DNA of 64,000 bases, from positions 135,485 to 199,484 of the forward strand of contig MPNW01000202.1 in assembly GCA_011800805.1 (NCBI GenBank), in the 5' to 3' direction. The stretch comes from Hirudo medicinalis (taxonomy: Eukaryota > Annelida > Clitellata > Hirudinida > Hirudinidae). Position numbers and translations under genes: made by a program. The first letter of the stretch is position 1, and each line of letters begins with the position of its first letter. The notes below the pieces were generated by a model. It saw only the letters and a list, made by a program, of their open reading frames with translations, was not told the origin of the DNA and made no database searches. Positions 10,293 to 35,766 of this stretch are shown piece after piece.

Positions 10293-11166
10293 TTAAAAGT
10301 TATGGTTTGTATCTCCACATTTATTCAGTACTAGCGAGTATCTGGCATGCGTTGCAATGCCATTTAAAGAAAAAGAAGTGTTGGTTTTTATATTTTTATT
10401 GTAGTGCTTTTGGATAAATATTTTTTGTCGTGTTCGACGTGTTTCTCCGTCGGGTGCGTACACGAATAAATCAGAAGGTTTTCCGACGCGTGAGCAGGCC
10501 ACATGCAGTTGTCCATATGAAAAGCAAGGATTTTCCAAATTTGGTCCACATACTTGTAGCGATTACGAGGTCCCTGTGCCTTAATGGTCATTGCAGAAGC
10601 GAGTCACACTGGAAACTGCAAACGTTTGAGTTCGAATGGCATATCTGTCGTAATCATTGTGATGCGTGACAACAGAAAGTCTCCTTTAAATTTGCCATTT
10701 AAAATGGTAGCTTTGATGATATTGTTCATCTTTTTAACTGGAAGTCTGGTACCGTTGCAAAGTCGTTGATTTATATTTCTGAGGAGAATAATAGGCACGC
10801 CAATTTTCAATGTTGAAATGCGGCATGCCCGGCAAATCAAGTGAATTCAAGAATTCAGTTGGATAATTGATAACTTCGTCTTGATTCATTACAGTATCGA
10901 TAGACTTATATGCTGTCACTTCGCCTGGTATTTCGTTTTGAATGCTGAAGTTGATGGCATTGACATCGTCGTTTTTTGTTGCCAATATAGCATGTGCATT
11001 GAGCCACTGATGATGTATGTAATTCTGTGCTATTATTAGGGAAAACTTTGTGAACCAATTCGTCTTTGGTTGCTGTGATTATAGAGAAGCTTGTTGGCAA
11101 CGTGACACAATGTGTGGATTCATCGATTGACATTTTCCCAGAGGTTGATGAAGACATATAAGACAA
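10293..11166 (-). pseudogene. Helitron helicase C-terminal fragment (PIF1-like)
   Basis: Broken minus-strand frames give the ordered closing blocks of Helitron Rep-helicase proteins. These are IPGEVTAYKSIDTVMNQDEV (about 10945-10885), YPTEFLNSLDLPGMP, GVPIILLRNINQRLCNGTR, PFELKRLQFPV, TIKAQG, and finally CFSYGQLHVACSRVGKPSDL followed by FVYAPDG. Helitrons move by rolling-circle replication. Only this C-terminal part is present. It has at least four frameshifts, and I could not find the Helitron 3' end hairpin and CTRR terminus by eye. Confidence 0.85.
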
Positions 11167-11199
11167 TGAAAGCTTTCACAAATTACATGTACGAAGAAT

Positions 11200-13180
11200 G
11201 CATAAAAAATGCTTATCTGTTCTTATGAGATAGGAGAGAGAATTGCCAGTGTCCAGAAGACAAAGTAATTGGAAACGCCTTAAGAACGAAAAAAAAGCGC
11301 TACGTCGTCGATGGAAAAGGGCTGAAGAAGACAAGAGACCTGGTCTAATGGTCTTATGGAATGAACTCAAGAGATCATCAGTTCCATCTGTCGCGCGGAG
11401 AATGCTAAACGGAAAATGCGCGAGAGGAGGCGAGCAAGCCTAGGATGTTCCCAAGATTTTTTTCAGAGACTCTTACAAATGCGGGAGATCATTGCTGGAA
11501 GCCCAAAAGTCAGATACGTTGAACAGGACGAGTTGAAAGACCACCTAAGTAGGACATAGAGACGCCCTACAAAAAAAAAGCTTAGAGGCGAGGTCAGACA
11601 TTCCGAAGGCGTCTGTCGGGCATTCCCTTCGACCTGATTCCCGTCGCTCGAAGAGATCAAGAAAGTCATCAAAATGTCAAGGAATCGGTCAGCGCCGGGC
11701 CCAAATGGAGTTCCTTATCTTGTGTATAAACGATGTCCAAGAACGCCAAACAGCATGAATCAATCTCGTAGTGGATGATAAATGGAAAAAAAGCGGAAGG
11801 TGTTTATATTCCCAAAGAGAAGGACTCCAAGGGCATACAACAATTCAGACCAATTTCACTGCTCAATATGGACGGGAAGATTTTTTCCTATGTCTTGCAT
11901 CGATACTTATCAAGTACATGATTGACAACCATTACGTCAATACATCAGTTCAAAAGGTTGGTGTACCAGGCGTTCCGGGGTATATAGAGCACACAGCCAT
12001 GGTCTGGTTGGCAATCCGTAGAGCCAAGAGGAACCGATTCAGCCATTACATAGTCTGCATAATATTTGGCAAATGCCTACGGATCAGTCCCTCACCAACT
12101 CCTCTGGAAAACATTAGATGCATCATATTCAAATTCTCTACACCGGGTTCCAAATTCGATTCTCGACGAAGGCTTTCCCAACATCGTGGATTCCGCTCCA
12201 GGTCGGGATTGCCATGGGATGCGCAATCTCTCCATCTCTCTTCGTCATGGCTATACAAACCTCCCTCAACGCAGACTGGTCATAAGCTTCAGAGGCATTC
12301 ATTGGAAAAGTTTCGGTCGCGCTGAACAGCAGGAAGTCCAAGCTTGGGCTTGCAGCATATGCACATAAGACCGCCGCATACGGGTGTTCTTTGTCTTTGT
12401 TGTGATCACGTGACAGCTAGTTAAAGCGGAGTCAGTGATCGCCTCAATTCCGTTTTCGTTCTTAAATAAACTGTAAATAAAGTATGTTCGTAAATCTTCT
12501 AGTCTCTCAAACGATACGATCGTAACAGGGCTTCTTTTGGTTAAAGTCTAACATTGAGGAATTCAAGATCGGCAAGATAAGGACATGATGGATGTCAAAC
12601 TCTTCGGCATATCCCAGAGTACGAGAAGTCAAGTCACTGCTCAGATCAGGCAGAACGCTCAATACCCAGAAAGAGATAGCAAGGCACAGGAATCACTGTC
12701 CTTTGAGGAAATGAGGGATCATACCCAGGTCGACCGTCACAATGTCGGATGGGGTCATATTGTGAGGTCTCAAGCAACCGTCAAATCTAAGTCAAAGCTT
12801 ATAATTCAGGAGAGAAGAAAGGAGGTGGTGAAGGTAGTCAAAGGCCATGCAACAAGCCCAACACGGATGATGGACCACTTGGGATGAAGCTTTCCAACGA
12901 GCCATAACATGGAAAGACATTTTGAGCATGGCCCTAACTTCGACTAACCTTTGAAACGACCAATTCCCCTCTCTAGACAACTTGCAGCAATGGGTTTTAG
13001 TAGACAAATAAAAGTGTGAGCTCTGCGGAGATCAAATTCTCTGACACGTTCCCAATATAGCAAGAAGAGATGCACAGTACCAAGAAAGAACATCCTCGAG
13101 AAGGAAATTGACTGGTCGCAGCAGATGTTCATAAATTTCCACGTGGTGCGTTAATAATATTGGAAAGTGGCCTTCAAGAG
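11200..13180 (+). mobile_element. R2-like non-LTR retrotransposon pol fragment, decayed
   Basis: The plus strand shows a pol order in shifting frames. A basic segment (ALRRRWKRAEEDKRPGLMVL, near 11300) is followed by SAPGPNGVPYLVYKRCP (about 11690) and an RPISLLN-like block (about 11850). Then come SVQKVGVPGVPGYIEHTAM (about 11950) and MANAYGSVPHQLLWKTLD (about 12065, the catalytic A box region). Past an interruption come EEFKIGKI (about 12555) and a late block WTTWDEAFQRAITWKDI (about 12870) with CELCGD (about 13020). I recognise this arrangement from R2-like elements of fish and invertebrates, from memory. Stops and frameshifts throughout make it inactive. Confidence 0.75.
12385..12527. repeat. 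Putative solo LTR inserted in the R2-like element
   Basis: This 143-bp stretch begins TGTTCTTTG and ends ATCGTAACA, so it has the TGTT/AACA terminal inverted repeat of LTRs. It contains tandem AATAAA-type signals (12463-12480). The R2-like reading reads KLGLAAYAHKTAAYG right up to 12384 and picks up as LLLVK then SNIEEF right after 12527. GGG is present on both sides. That matches a nested insertion followed by loss of the element's interior by LTR recombination. Confidence 0.6.
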
Positions 13181-13239
13181 ACCGAAGAAGTTCGTTTTTA
13201 CCCGACGTGACACCCACCTGGTGGGTACGGCCCAGACCC

Positions 13240-14220
13240 AGAAAGCGTAAGATTTCAAGGGCTGAGGTATGAGACTCCGTCAGGGCTCAACAAGAGTTTT
13301 CAATATCTCATCTCTCATGCTCTAACAGATTTTCAATGGCTACTTCTATTGAGATCGTCGGCGCCATCCTCGTATTCATCGACGACACCTTATGGGCCAA
13401 AAATGCGTTGAAAAGTAGTGGTGGCAGATGTTTGGATGAAGAAACTCGGAAATTATTGATTAATAACGTGATTAACCACTATCTCAACTTCTAGTCTTAA
13501 TATAGGGCTTGCTGTAGGGATACGACACTCGTTTTTTTTGTAATTATTGTATTATTATATATCATATGTAGTCGGTTAGCTTGCCTTACCTACTCCGTAT
13601 TTAATTTCCAATGTAATGTCTTATTATTAGTCAGTGTATTTATTATTGTGGAGCTAAAGATTAATTTAAGATTATTAGTTACGGTAGTATTTTCAATTCA
13701 CAACTGTTGTTCAACTTTTGAAAACTCTGTTTAGTTTCAAAAATTTGCCTAAGAAGGTATATTCTCACCTTGAAGGCTATTGATCTAATTTTGGACAATA
13801 GAATTTACAGTGAGCCGATGTAGTTTGAATGAGTGACTAGTTTGCATAATAAATATGAGGATGTTAATACGAATACTCTTAGGCCAAGCGTCTTTTATCG
13901 AAACGGAGGTCTTCAGGTGAGTTGTATTTAAACACCTACTTAATAAGCATTTGAAAATCTATTGAACTTATTAATTAGTGCGGGATAAGGTAGATTGATC
14001 ATTGATGTGTATTGGAATAAAAACATGTTGCTACCTTTTGATAATCTCGCACATTTTATGATATTTTGATCAGTACCAGTTCTGTCATGCTTGAGTAATT
14101 TCGATACTAATAACGGCGAATATTAAGATTTAAAAAGCATATACCTCTCAAGGAAATTTTTTCAAAATTGATGTGTCTTTCAAGACATTGTAAGATCTCC
14201 AACAGGAAGAGAGTGCAGGG
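13240..14220. other. Non-coding interval before myosin VI, with a faint RT-like trace
   Basis: Near 13255-13400 the plus strand reads GLRYETPSGLNKSF and, in another frame, AILVFIDDTLW. These faintly resemble the thumb and catalytic box of LTR-element reverse transcriptase, but the trace is too short to call. From 13500 to 14220 I see only AT-rich sequence, which should include the myosin VI 5' UTR and promoter. Confidence 0.35.
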
Positions 14221-27065
<12,845 letters not shown>

Positions 27066-28381
27066 TCTTGTTGAACCATGCATTAAATTAAACATGGCTT
27101 AAAAATTTTGAGTTTGACAAATTACCCTATATCTGCTTTAAATATCATGCTAAACCACCATTAGAACTAGATTTAGATTTGGTTTGCAATAGATTCTGAT
27201 ATTTTATATGCTGAATGGTTAGATGAAAATGATGTTGATTTGTCTGGCTTATCAGTTCAACAAAATATTGGAAATGATGGATCTGATACCATGCCTATTG
27301 TTACAACAGAGGAATATTTGACTTTCCTTTGGGAATATATGGATGATAGAATATGACATTAAGAATTGACAATAATATTCAGTTTAACAATTATTTTATT
27401 TACTTTCAAAATAAAATAGTCTCAAATTCAAAGTGTTACAAGTTATAAATTAAAATAGTAACAAACATTTTTGGGGGTTCAGTTTTGTGACATAATTTTG
27501 ATATGTCTCTAAAAGTTTGACAGTTGTTGACAAGGGGGATCAAAAATTACGTTAAATTTGTTGACATAATTAATGTGCGACCCCTTAAGTTAGTTTCCCC
27601 ATTATAAAAAAAAACGCCTATTTATCAGCTGTGAGCTGTGTTAATATTTTCTGGACTCTGTCCAAGGGGTAAAGAGCTTTGCCTAGCCTTCATAAACTCC
27701 ACCCGAAGCGGGATGATAAAAGAAAAGTATTGAATGAGGACATAAAGCGATCCGGCAGGGTCTATAATGTCTATAATCGTTAAGTCTTCGCCTTTCAGCA
27801 TGGATTCGAACCCCTTTCATTGCAACATTAACCCCGTAGATAGAAACAACCGATTGATTAAAAGCTAGAGGCAACATCCCTCGCTAAAAGGAATGAAATA
27901 AAGAGTAAGATAAGCAAAAAGTTATTGATTAAATTTTATGAAACTCCACTTTTTGTTAAGGAAATACCATATGTAATTTTTTTTTATCATTATTAAACCA
28001 ATTGATAATTGATAATAAATGTGAAAATTAAATTTTAATTTTAACTTTATATTTATAACACATTATCAATATAATATTCCACATTTTACCAACAACATGT
28101 GATTTAATGATACATTAATGTTTTGAAAGATGGCGATGCAACTTTGTTAGAGTATTAAGCGAAAACTTTCGAAATAAAGGTTAACATTCCGGTAAATTTT
28201 TAAAATATTACAGCATTGTTTTTATAATTTTCAATGGGCACTTTTTCGATATTTTGAGTAAACGATCGCTAAAATAAGTTTGTCATTATGGCGGGTCCGG
28301 GTACTTAATCGTTGTTAATAATTTTTGTATTTTGTTGGTACGGTAATTGGACGACTTTTTATGCCCTATCTTTTATCAGTG
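27066..28381. other. Intergenic interval between myosin VI and Argonaute
   Basis: It holds a 57-codon open plus-strand stretch (about 27176-27357, see findings). It also has a minus-strand tRNA B-box-like GGGTTCGAATCC (27801-27812) without a clear A box, and AT-rich sequence. The Argonaute promoter and 5' UTR should lie in 28000-28381, but no clear core promoter element is visible. Confidence 0.5.
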
Positions 28382-31300
28382 ATGGATATTAGCAGAAAAG
28401 TTACTAAATCTCGTTTTGGCGTCGAGCTGGAACCGATTGGACGTTATGGAAATATTAACACGGGGATTCCAACCGATTATTCACTAATGATGCATCCAGG
28501 TATCATCATTTTGGTGTCACTTGAGTTCTTTTGCTTTACAATCAATTTGAGTTAAAGACCATGTTGAGGACATAAAAATGCAAATTAGGAATGTGTCAAA
28601 GAAAGGTTATTTGCGATGGTTTGCACAAATTGTTATTGATAGGTTTTGGAATTTCACCATAATTAATTGTTGACATGAATACATTTTCAACTGTAAGGCT
28701 AACAAGGGATATTTTTTAGAAAAACGTGACAGCGACGGTAGCAGTGGATTTGGTAGCAATCCTGACATTGTAGAGAGCAGCCCCGCTTATCACTCCAGTG
28801 ATTCCGAAACAATAATTGTTAAGAAAGATTTAGTTGAGAATCCTTCACTTCTAAACACTGGCAGCTTGGAGTATCCAAAAAACATGGCAGAGGCAGATCT
28901 CTTTCGAGAATTTTATCCCAACAATTTACCAATCCAAACTTTTCCTGCCATTTCAAACAGTTCGAATCCACAAGATGATAATGGGCAAAAGAGTTATGAT
29001 ATCTTAAATAACTCTGTTTTGAACAATATTAATGAGAGCACTCGTGGCATTGGGTTTCCGGTAACTTCCAGGTTTGTCCAGTTGGTCAGTGGGAATCCTG
29101 GATCTTCTCTCTACACCAATAAGCCACAAGAAGCTCATGTTTTTACAAATTCCATGTCAAGTATCTTCGATAAATCTCATTCCATGACCTCCACTTTTTC
29201 CGGCTATGATGCCGGAATGATGCGGAACAACTGTGCAGCACTTCACGTTCAGGCAAACCAACAAAGATTACCAGATTCAGCCGGAGCAGGTAACAGGAAG
29301 ATGTTTGAAGTGGTTGCTCGGGAGACGGAATCGTTGCAGGCCACCAATCCCTTCCAGATGAGCAGGGATGCCGACGTCTCCAACGAATCCAACTCCAGCG
29401 CTCCAAATTCAAACAGTAGAGGCAGTCCTTCAGATAGGTTCTTAGCAACTATTTGGCATGTTTTAAGAGAAACACTTTTATTGTAATTGCCTAATTAATT
29501 AAATAAACGTCTTACAAAAGCAAAATATGCAATTCTGTGATGTTATTTTTCAATGCAGTTCTGAAGGTGGAGTTGTAGCCAATCTCTTCCTGCCACCCGG
29601 TCGACCAAATTACGGACAAGTGGGCACTCCAATAAAGCTGAGGGCCAACTTCTTTAAAATAACCTATCCCAGTGGCTTAATCCATCTATATGAAGTAAAC
29701 ATTATTCCTGATAAGTGCCCAAGAAGGCTTAACAGGTAACTAAAAAAGTGGCAATTATGATTAATTGCGCACGGTCTTATAGGCTTTTGAGTTTTAAATG
29801 TTCATGGGTAGTTCAGGTAAAGTCAATTTTATTCTTCAACAACATTTTAATTTGTATGTTGTTTATGATGTTTGTGTTTATTTGCCTTACATTTTGTTTA
29901 TGTTACTGTAAAGGCTGGTTAAGTTATTACCATCAATGAATTACAATTTTTGGTTAAAATTTCACTCCGTTAAAATTGTTTAAAGTACTTGTTAGGCATA
30001 CCATGGATTTGTTTTAACCATTGCACTCCCAAGCAGAATTTTTAGACAGAATATTTATTGAAAGTTGCTATTTGCAATTATTTTTTTAAACAGGGAGGTT
30101 ATCGAGGTCTTGGTGACGAAGTATTCGGATATTTTTGGTAAACTGCGTCCAGTGTACGACGGTAGAAAGAATCTCTACAGCAGGAACTTCCTGCCAATTC
30201 CTGATAGAGGGGTTTGTTTCAATAAATGTTTGAACGTTGTTGAACTAATTTGTCAAAATGAAGGATATTTACCAATAACATCACTCGTGGATTGGGATAC
30301 ATAGCAAAATGAGGGTTCAATTTCACACTATTACACTATTTGTAATCAGTAATATTGGTGATTTGTGCCCTAAAATTTAGGTTCCATTAAACTTTAGCAG
30401 GATTGGAAGATGTTATAAATGATAAGTTTAGGATCATTTGCATTTTGTCATTCATCAAAGTGTTGCAAATGTTTTAAGTTCCTTGAAAGAAATTCATTAG
30501 ACATTCATGCTAAAGACATTTGAATCACAATTGCCAGTTCACTAACTATGAAAGTTGTAAAACCTTTTCAGAGGACTTTTGAAATCACACTGCCAGGAAA
30601 TAATGCTGATAGGGTTTTCATTGTGAGCCTCCACTATCAACATTGTGTTGACCTGTCTTTGGTTGATGGAGAATTTGTATCAGGCAGCACTGTTCAGGCA
30701 CTTGATGTGATACTGAGACACCTGGCAAGTCTCAAGTGAGTGGCCCAAACAACCTTTACATATTAAGATGTAGCACTTTCAAGTCAAGGAAAGGAGCTCA
30801 ACTGTTCTCTAACCATTATTATGATTATTTATGTATGATTGTGTCTGCCATGAATATGATTTGACTTTTATTCATTGAAGTAAATCTAATTTTGTTTTCT
30901 TAAGATAGAAGACCATTACCTTAATTGAGTCAGCCATTGCTTAATTAAATTAGTTGCTTATAGACTAGTTTGAAGAATGTTGTAATTATGAAAATGTTGC
31001 AAACTAAAATTGTTGCATTGTCAACATTGTTCAAACTTAATCAGGTTTGTGGCAGTTGGAAAGTCCTTCTTTTTACCATCTTCCCCTTTTGAAAAGTGAG
31101 TTTATAAACTTTCTATAAAATGCCTTTAAAGGTCACTTTCCCGCTTCGATGATGAAGTGAATTTGCCATTTAGGTTGTTTAATTCCCTTGTATTTGTTTG
31201 AACAGACACAGACCAAATGATTCTATGACCTCCCTGGGGATGGGTAGAGAAATATGGTTTGGTTACCATCAGGCTGTCCAGCCTTCCCGCTGGCAAGCTT

Positions 31301-34300
31301 TCTTGAACGTGGATGGTGAGTACCTTGTTTTCATTTTTGATCAGTTCATCTGAGACTAAACTCATTTAACCTATTGAAACCCATTCTGAACTTGCTCTGT
31401 TCTTTGACAAAGTATCTGCCACGGCCTTTTACAAGCACCAACCAGTGATAAGTTTCCTGAGAGAAGTGCTTGAGTTGCACGAAACTACGGACTTGAAGAA
31501 GCCTCTGTCTGATGTTCAGAGAGTGAGATTTGCCAAGGAGATCAAAGGTGATTAAACTTAAAATAATCACAAATGTCTCCTGCAGATAATTTTGAGTCGT
31601 TTCAATGAATTCTAAAATATTCTAAATTCAGGTTTGAAAGTAGAAGTAACACATTCAGGCCCTATAAAAAGGAAGTATAGAGTGGTCGATGTAACAAAAA
31701 GACCTGCACAGACATTGACGTGCGTATTTCATTTGGAAGAATTACAACTTCGTCGATTACTTCGCTCTGATTTGGGAACTTGGAACTTTTGTTCGAGATT
31801 TACTTAGCTTATTTACACTTTTGTCTAAACCTCATGCTTCTTTCAGGTTTCCCTACCAAACTCCTACTGGGATGAAGGATTGTACAGTGTATAAATATTT
31901 CCAGGACAAGTACAACATTAAACTTCAGTGAGTATCTTCTTGGCAGTAGTTTGAGTTGTTATTGTAATGTGAGAGCTAGTACTTGGCAACTATTAAGTAA
32001 ATGATGGATTGTGACTCCACTGATTACAGACATCCCACACTTCCATGTCTCCAGGTGGGTCAGGAGATGAAACATACTTATCTCCCACTTGAGGTAACTG
32101 CATAGACTATGAAGTGAACATGTGCACGATTAAAATTTACTTTCTATTTGACCTTTTTTATTATATCACTTATTGAATTTTTAAATCTTCCTTGATTCTG
32201 AATTTTGTTGACAACATTAGAAACTGTATTAACTAAAAGTTGATGAACGTTTTATGTATGTGATAAATTTTATAATTGTGATTATAAAATTATAAAATAT
32301 TTCATATCATGAATATTTTGTTTCCAGCTTTGCAATGTTGTTGAAGGACAGAAGTGTAGCAAGAAGCTGACAGACGTTCAGACATCCATAATGATCAGAG
32401 TCTGTATTTTTATAATAACTTATCAATACATATGGTCTCTCACAAATGTGTTTTAAGTTATTTGTTAGATTGCATCAATAATGTTCTTCGAACTGACTCA
32501 ATCAGTAAATGTAATTTGGTCGTTTAGATGTTGTTAATGTAAGTTGTATTCATTTACGTGTTGTTTTTAACAGACAACATCAACCTCTGCTCCTGAGAGG
32601 CAGTTGGCCATCTCCAACATGATGCGTAGGACAACTTCAATGTCTGATCCTTACATGAAAGCATTCGAGGGCAGTGTCAGTGGAGAAATGGCAGAAGTAC
32701 CTGGAAGAGTTCTTCCCGTACCAAGGATCCAATACGGAGGAACCGTTAGTCTCCTCCTATTGTTTAACTTTAATATGACAAAACATTTATATTATTATAA
32801 ATTAATCAAAGTAAATGTTGATTATGCAATTATTTAATTTGCTGTTGATATTATCAGTCCAGAGTGCAGGTGATGCCAACCCAGGGGGTATGGGACATGA
32901 GAGGGAAGCAGCTCTACCAGGGCATTACCATAGAGACCTGGGCTCTTGCCTGTTTTGCTCCACAATCAAATGTCAATGAGAATGCTTTGAGGTTAGTTGG
33001 ATCAATACCTTATTATGTGTTACGACATTGTTTCATTACATTGCAATAACAGCATCGCCTCATTCAATGAGTTCTTGATGAAAAGATATTATTTGAAATA
33101 ATGCATTTAGGCAATGGTCAACATCATTTCTGTGAAAGTTGTTGTTTATTGGGACATTATTGATTAGGTGTTTGAGACTTCGCCTCTCGCGATGGAAGCA
33201 CCGGTTCGAGCACCATTGCGAGATCACCGTCCTAATAACATTGCTTTAATATTTGAATTATCTCGCTTAATATTTGAATATCATAATATTTTATCAGGAA
33301 TTTCACCACCCAGCTGCAGAAAATATCTTCTGAAGCTGGGATGCCAATTGATTCTCAGCCCTGCTTCTGCAAGTATGCCACAGATCAAGGCCAAGTTCTT
33401 CCTCTTATAAGCTATCTCAAAGCCAATTTTCCAAATTTGCAGCTAATAATATTTATCCTACCTGGGAAGACACCCATATATGGTGAGGATTCACTATTGG
33501 TAGTGGGCTTTTAGATGGGTTTATTTTATCCAAGAATTTATTCTGCAACTTGAAATGCATGAAAAATAACATACATAAGATATAACATATATGAGAAATA
33601 TCAGTTTAAGCCCATTTTCCCTTTCACAAAATGATATTATTACTATGTGTGATAGCCAATGAGGAAGTGGTACTTGCCACTTTTGTTAACCACAAACTTA
33701 CACATTCCCAGCTGAAGTGAAGCGCGTGGGGGATGTCATGTTCGGAACTGCCACTCAGTGCGTTCAAGCCAAGAACGTTCAGAAGATATCTCCCCAGACT
33801 CTGTCTAACCTTTGCCTGAAGATTAATGTCAAACTAGGGGGAGTCAATAGCATTCTGCTTCCAAATATAAGGTTAGAAGCATTCTTATGTAATTCATTTC
33901 ATTTAGTTTATATCTTCAACAGCAACGATTATATTTCAAAAGACCTCCGGTTTTCACTGAGCCCATCATCTTTTTTGGCGCTGATGTCACCCATCCAGGA
34001 GCAGGGGACAAATCCAGGCCTTCCATTGCTGCTGTAAATTATTTTCAATATTCTTGAATTGCTGAAAATTGTCTTATTCTGCATGTACTTTTAACTCAAT
34101 TTAATAAGTGTTAACTTAGGTTGTGGCCAGCATGGATGCACATCCGTCGAAATATTCGGCTCTCGTCAGTATACAGAAGCAGAGGCAGGAGATTATTCGG
34201 GAGTTAGCGGAGATGGTCAGAACTCTACTGTGTCAGTTTTACAGGGTCACAGGCTTCAAGCCCCACAGGATTGTTTTTTACAGAGATGGTGCCAGTGAGG

Positions 34301-35308
34301 GACAATTCGAAAACATTCTGAACTTTGAACTTAGAGCAATTAGAGAAGCTTGTTTGAAACTTGATCTTGAGTACCAGGTTATTTCATCAATTTTTTATTT
34401 AATTTTTGGTTATATTAATGTAAACATAACTGAATGAATGTAAGATGTCATGCCATATGGGCTCAAAGGTGAGCAAATGCAGTAAACACATAGTAAACTT
34501 CATAAGTTGATGCACTATATTGTCATCATAACTTTTAATTTGTCCAGCCTGGAATCTCATATATAATCGTGCAGAAGCGCCACCATGCCAGATTGTTTTG
34601 CTCCAACAGTGAGAACTGTTATGGGAAGGGTCGCAACATTCCTGCAGGAACCACAGTGGATTCCATCATAACCAATCCTAATGATTTTGATTTCTACCTC
34701 TGCAGCCATGCAGGCATCCAAGTATGTAAAAACAAAGCAATGTCAAAAAAGTGCATGAATGTTGACAAAATGATTTTGCACACCAGATTTTATTTCTCCT
34801 TCATTTGAACTATGCAGGGAACCAGCAGGCCATCTCACTATCGAGTCCTGTGGGATGACAACCAATTCAGAGCTGAGGAGCTTCAAATGCTCACCTATCA
34901 GTTGTGTCACACCTATGTTAGGTTGGTTTTGAGAAATGGTTTCATAACAACATAAAATATTTTGGAAACTCGGCCAGCACAAAGCTACTAAAGATATCAC
35001 CAGCAGTTTGATCTCTTTGTTATTGATTTCAGGTGCACAAGGAGTGTCTCAATCCCTGCTCCAGCTTATTATGCACACTTGGTGGCATTTAGAGCAAGAT
35101 ACCACATCTCCGATTCTGAGCACGAGAAGTATGTTCCCATGCCTTGGATCAATCATTTTTTTACACTTACTCTCAGTAAATTTTAATTCCATGGTATTGC
35201 AGCCCTGATGGGAGTCAGGAATCTCACATGGATGAGGCATCCATTGCCAACCTCATGAAGTCTGTGCAGGTTCATCCCAACTCCTTCAATGTCATGTACT
35301 TTGCCTAA
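28382..35308 (+). CDS. Argonaute (AGO clade), slicer motif intact, long N-terminal extension
   Basis: Twenty-two exons join in frame to about 1124 aa: 28382-28499, 28720-29437, 29559-29735, 30094-30211, 30572-30735, 31045-31095, 31206-31315, 31413-31547, 31632-31719, 31847-31927, 32030-32093, 32328-32399, 32574-32744, 32858-32991, 33298-33482, 33712-33871, 33943-34033, 34120-34377, 34548-34721, 34818-34921, 35033-35128, 35203-35308. About 280 Asn/Ser-rich residues precede the N domain ([17 protein letters not shown]). PAZ spans about 485-632. MID keeps the 5'-phosphate pocket ([29 protein letters not shown]). PIWI has [23 protein letters not shown] and SRPSHY, giving D-E-D-H, and ends MYFA as in AGO1-4. 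It should bind micro/siRNAs and be able to cut targets. An upstream in-frame start cannot be excluded. Confidence 0.95.
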
Positions 35309-35766
35309 GAACTGGATAAGTCTGACAGCCACACTGCTCGGGGACTGGAGACTTCCTGTGGACTTATATTTATTTTACGATCATGGCTGATTTGGCAACT
35401 CTCGATGTAGCTATTTCCAGCAAAACGTGGCAGCCATTTTTACGTGTGTTTCGGTTAAATTTTTTACCATTTTGTCGCGCAATTTTTGAGGTGCCTTTTT
35501 GATTTGAGGAATTGAACATTATTATTATTATTATTATTATCATGTCCTAAGCATTTGTTCTGCATGGAGGAAATGACCTTCTGACTCCTGCATATTTGAC
35601 CATTAAATTTATGTTGTGAAAAAAGCAGGTCTTGGTTCATAAACATTTTATTTAAGAAAAAAAAACTGATGAGGTGCAGGTAAATACAAGGGGAGTGTAA
35701 AACTGATTTCCTTCCCAAACTTCGCACTCCTGTTAAGTATTACCAAATAAGTATATCCTTGCAATC
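35309..35766. other. Convergent 3' UTR interval between Argonaute and Maelstrom
   Basis: 458 bp separate the two stop codons. It holds an (ATT)n run (35518-35538) and AT-rich sequence. The two transcripts end toward each other and their 3' UTRs could overlap. Confidence 0.7.

Noticed and set aside
27770..27860. Possible tRNA gene on the minus strand (GGGTTCGAATCC B box)
   Set aside because: No A box at the right distance and no acceptor or anticodon stems form. Perhaps an old tRNA-derived fragment.
33168..33230. B-box-like GGTTCGAGCACC in an Argonaute intron
   Set aside because: No matching A box or SINE tail nearby.
33943..33960. Alternative Argonaute exon 17 start after CTTCAACAG (33922)
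   Set aside because: It breaks the reading phase. The later acceptor TTTCAAAAG restores the conserved RPPVF-type wording before GADVTHP.
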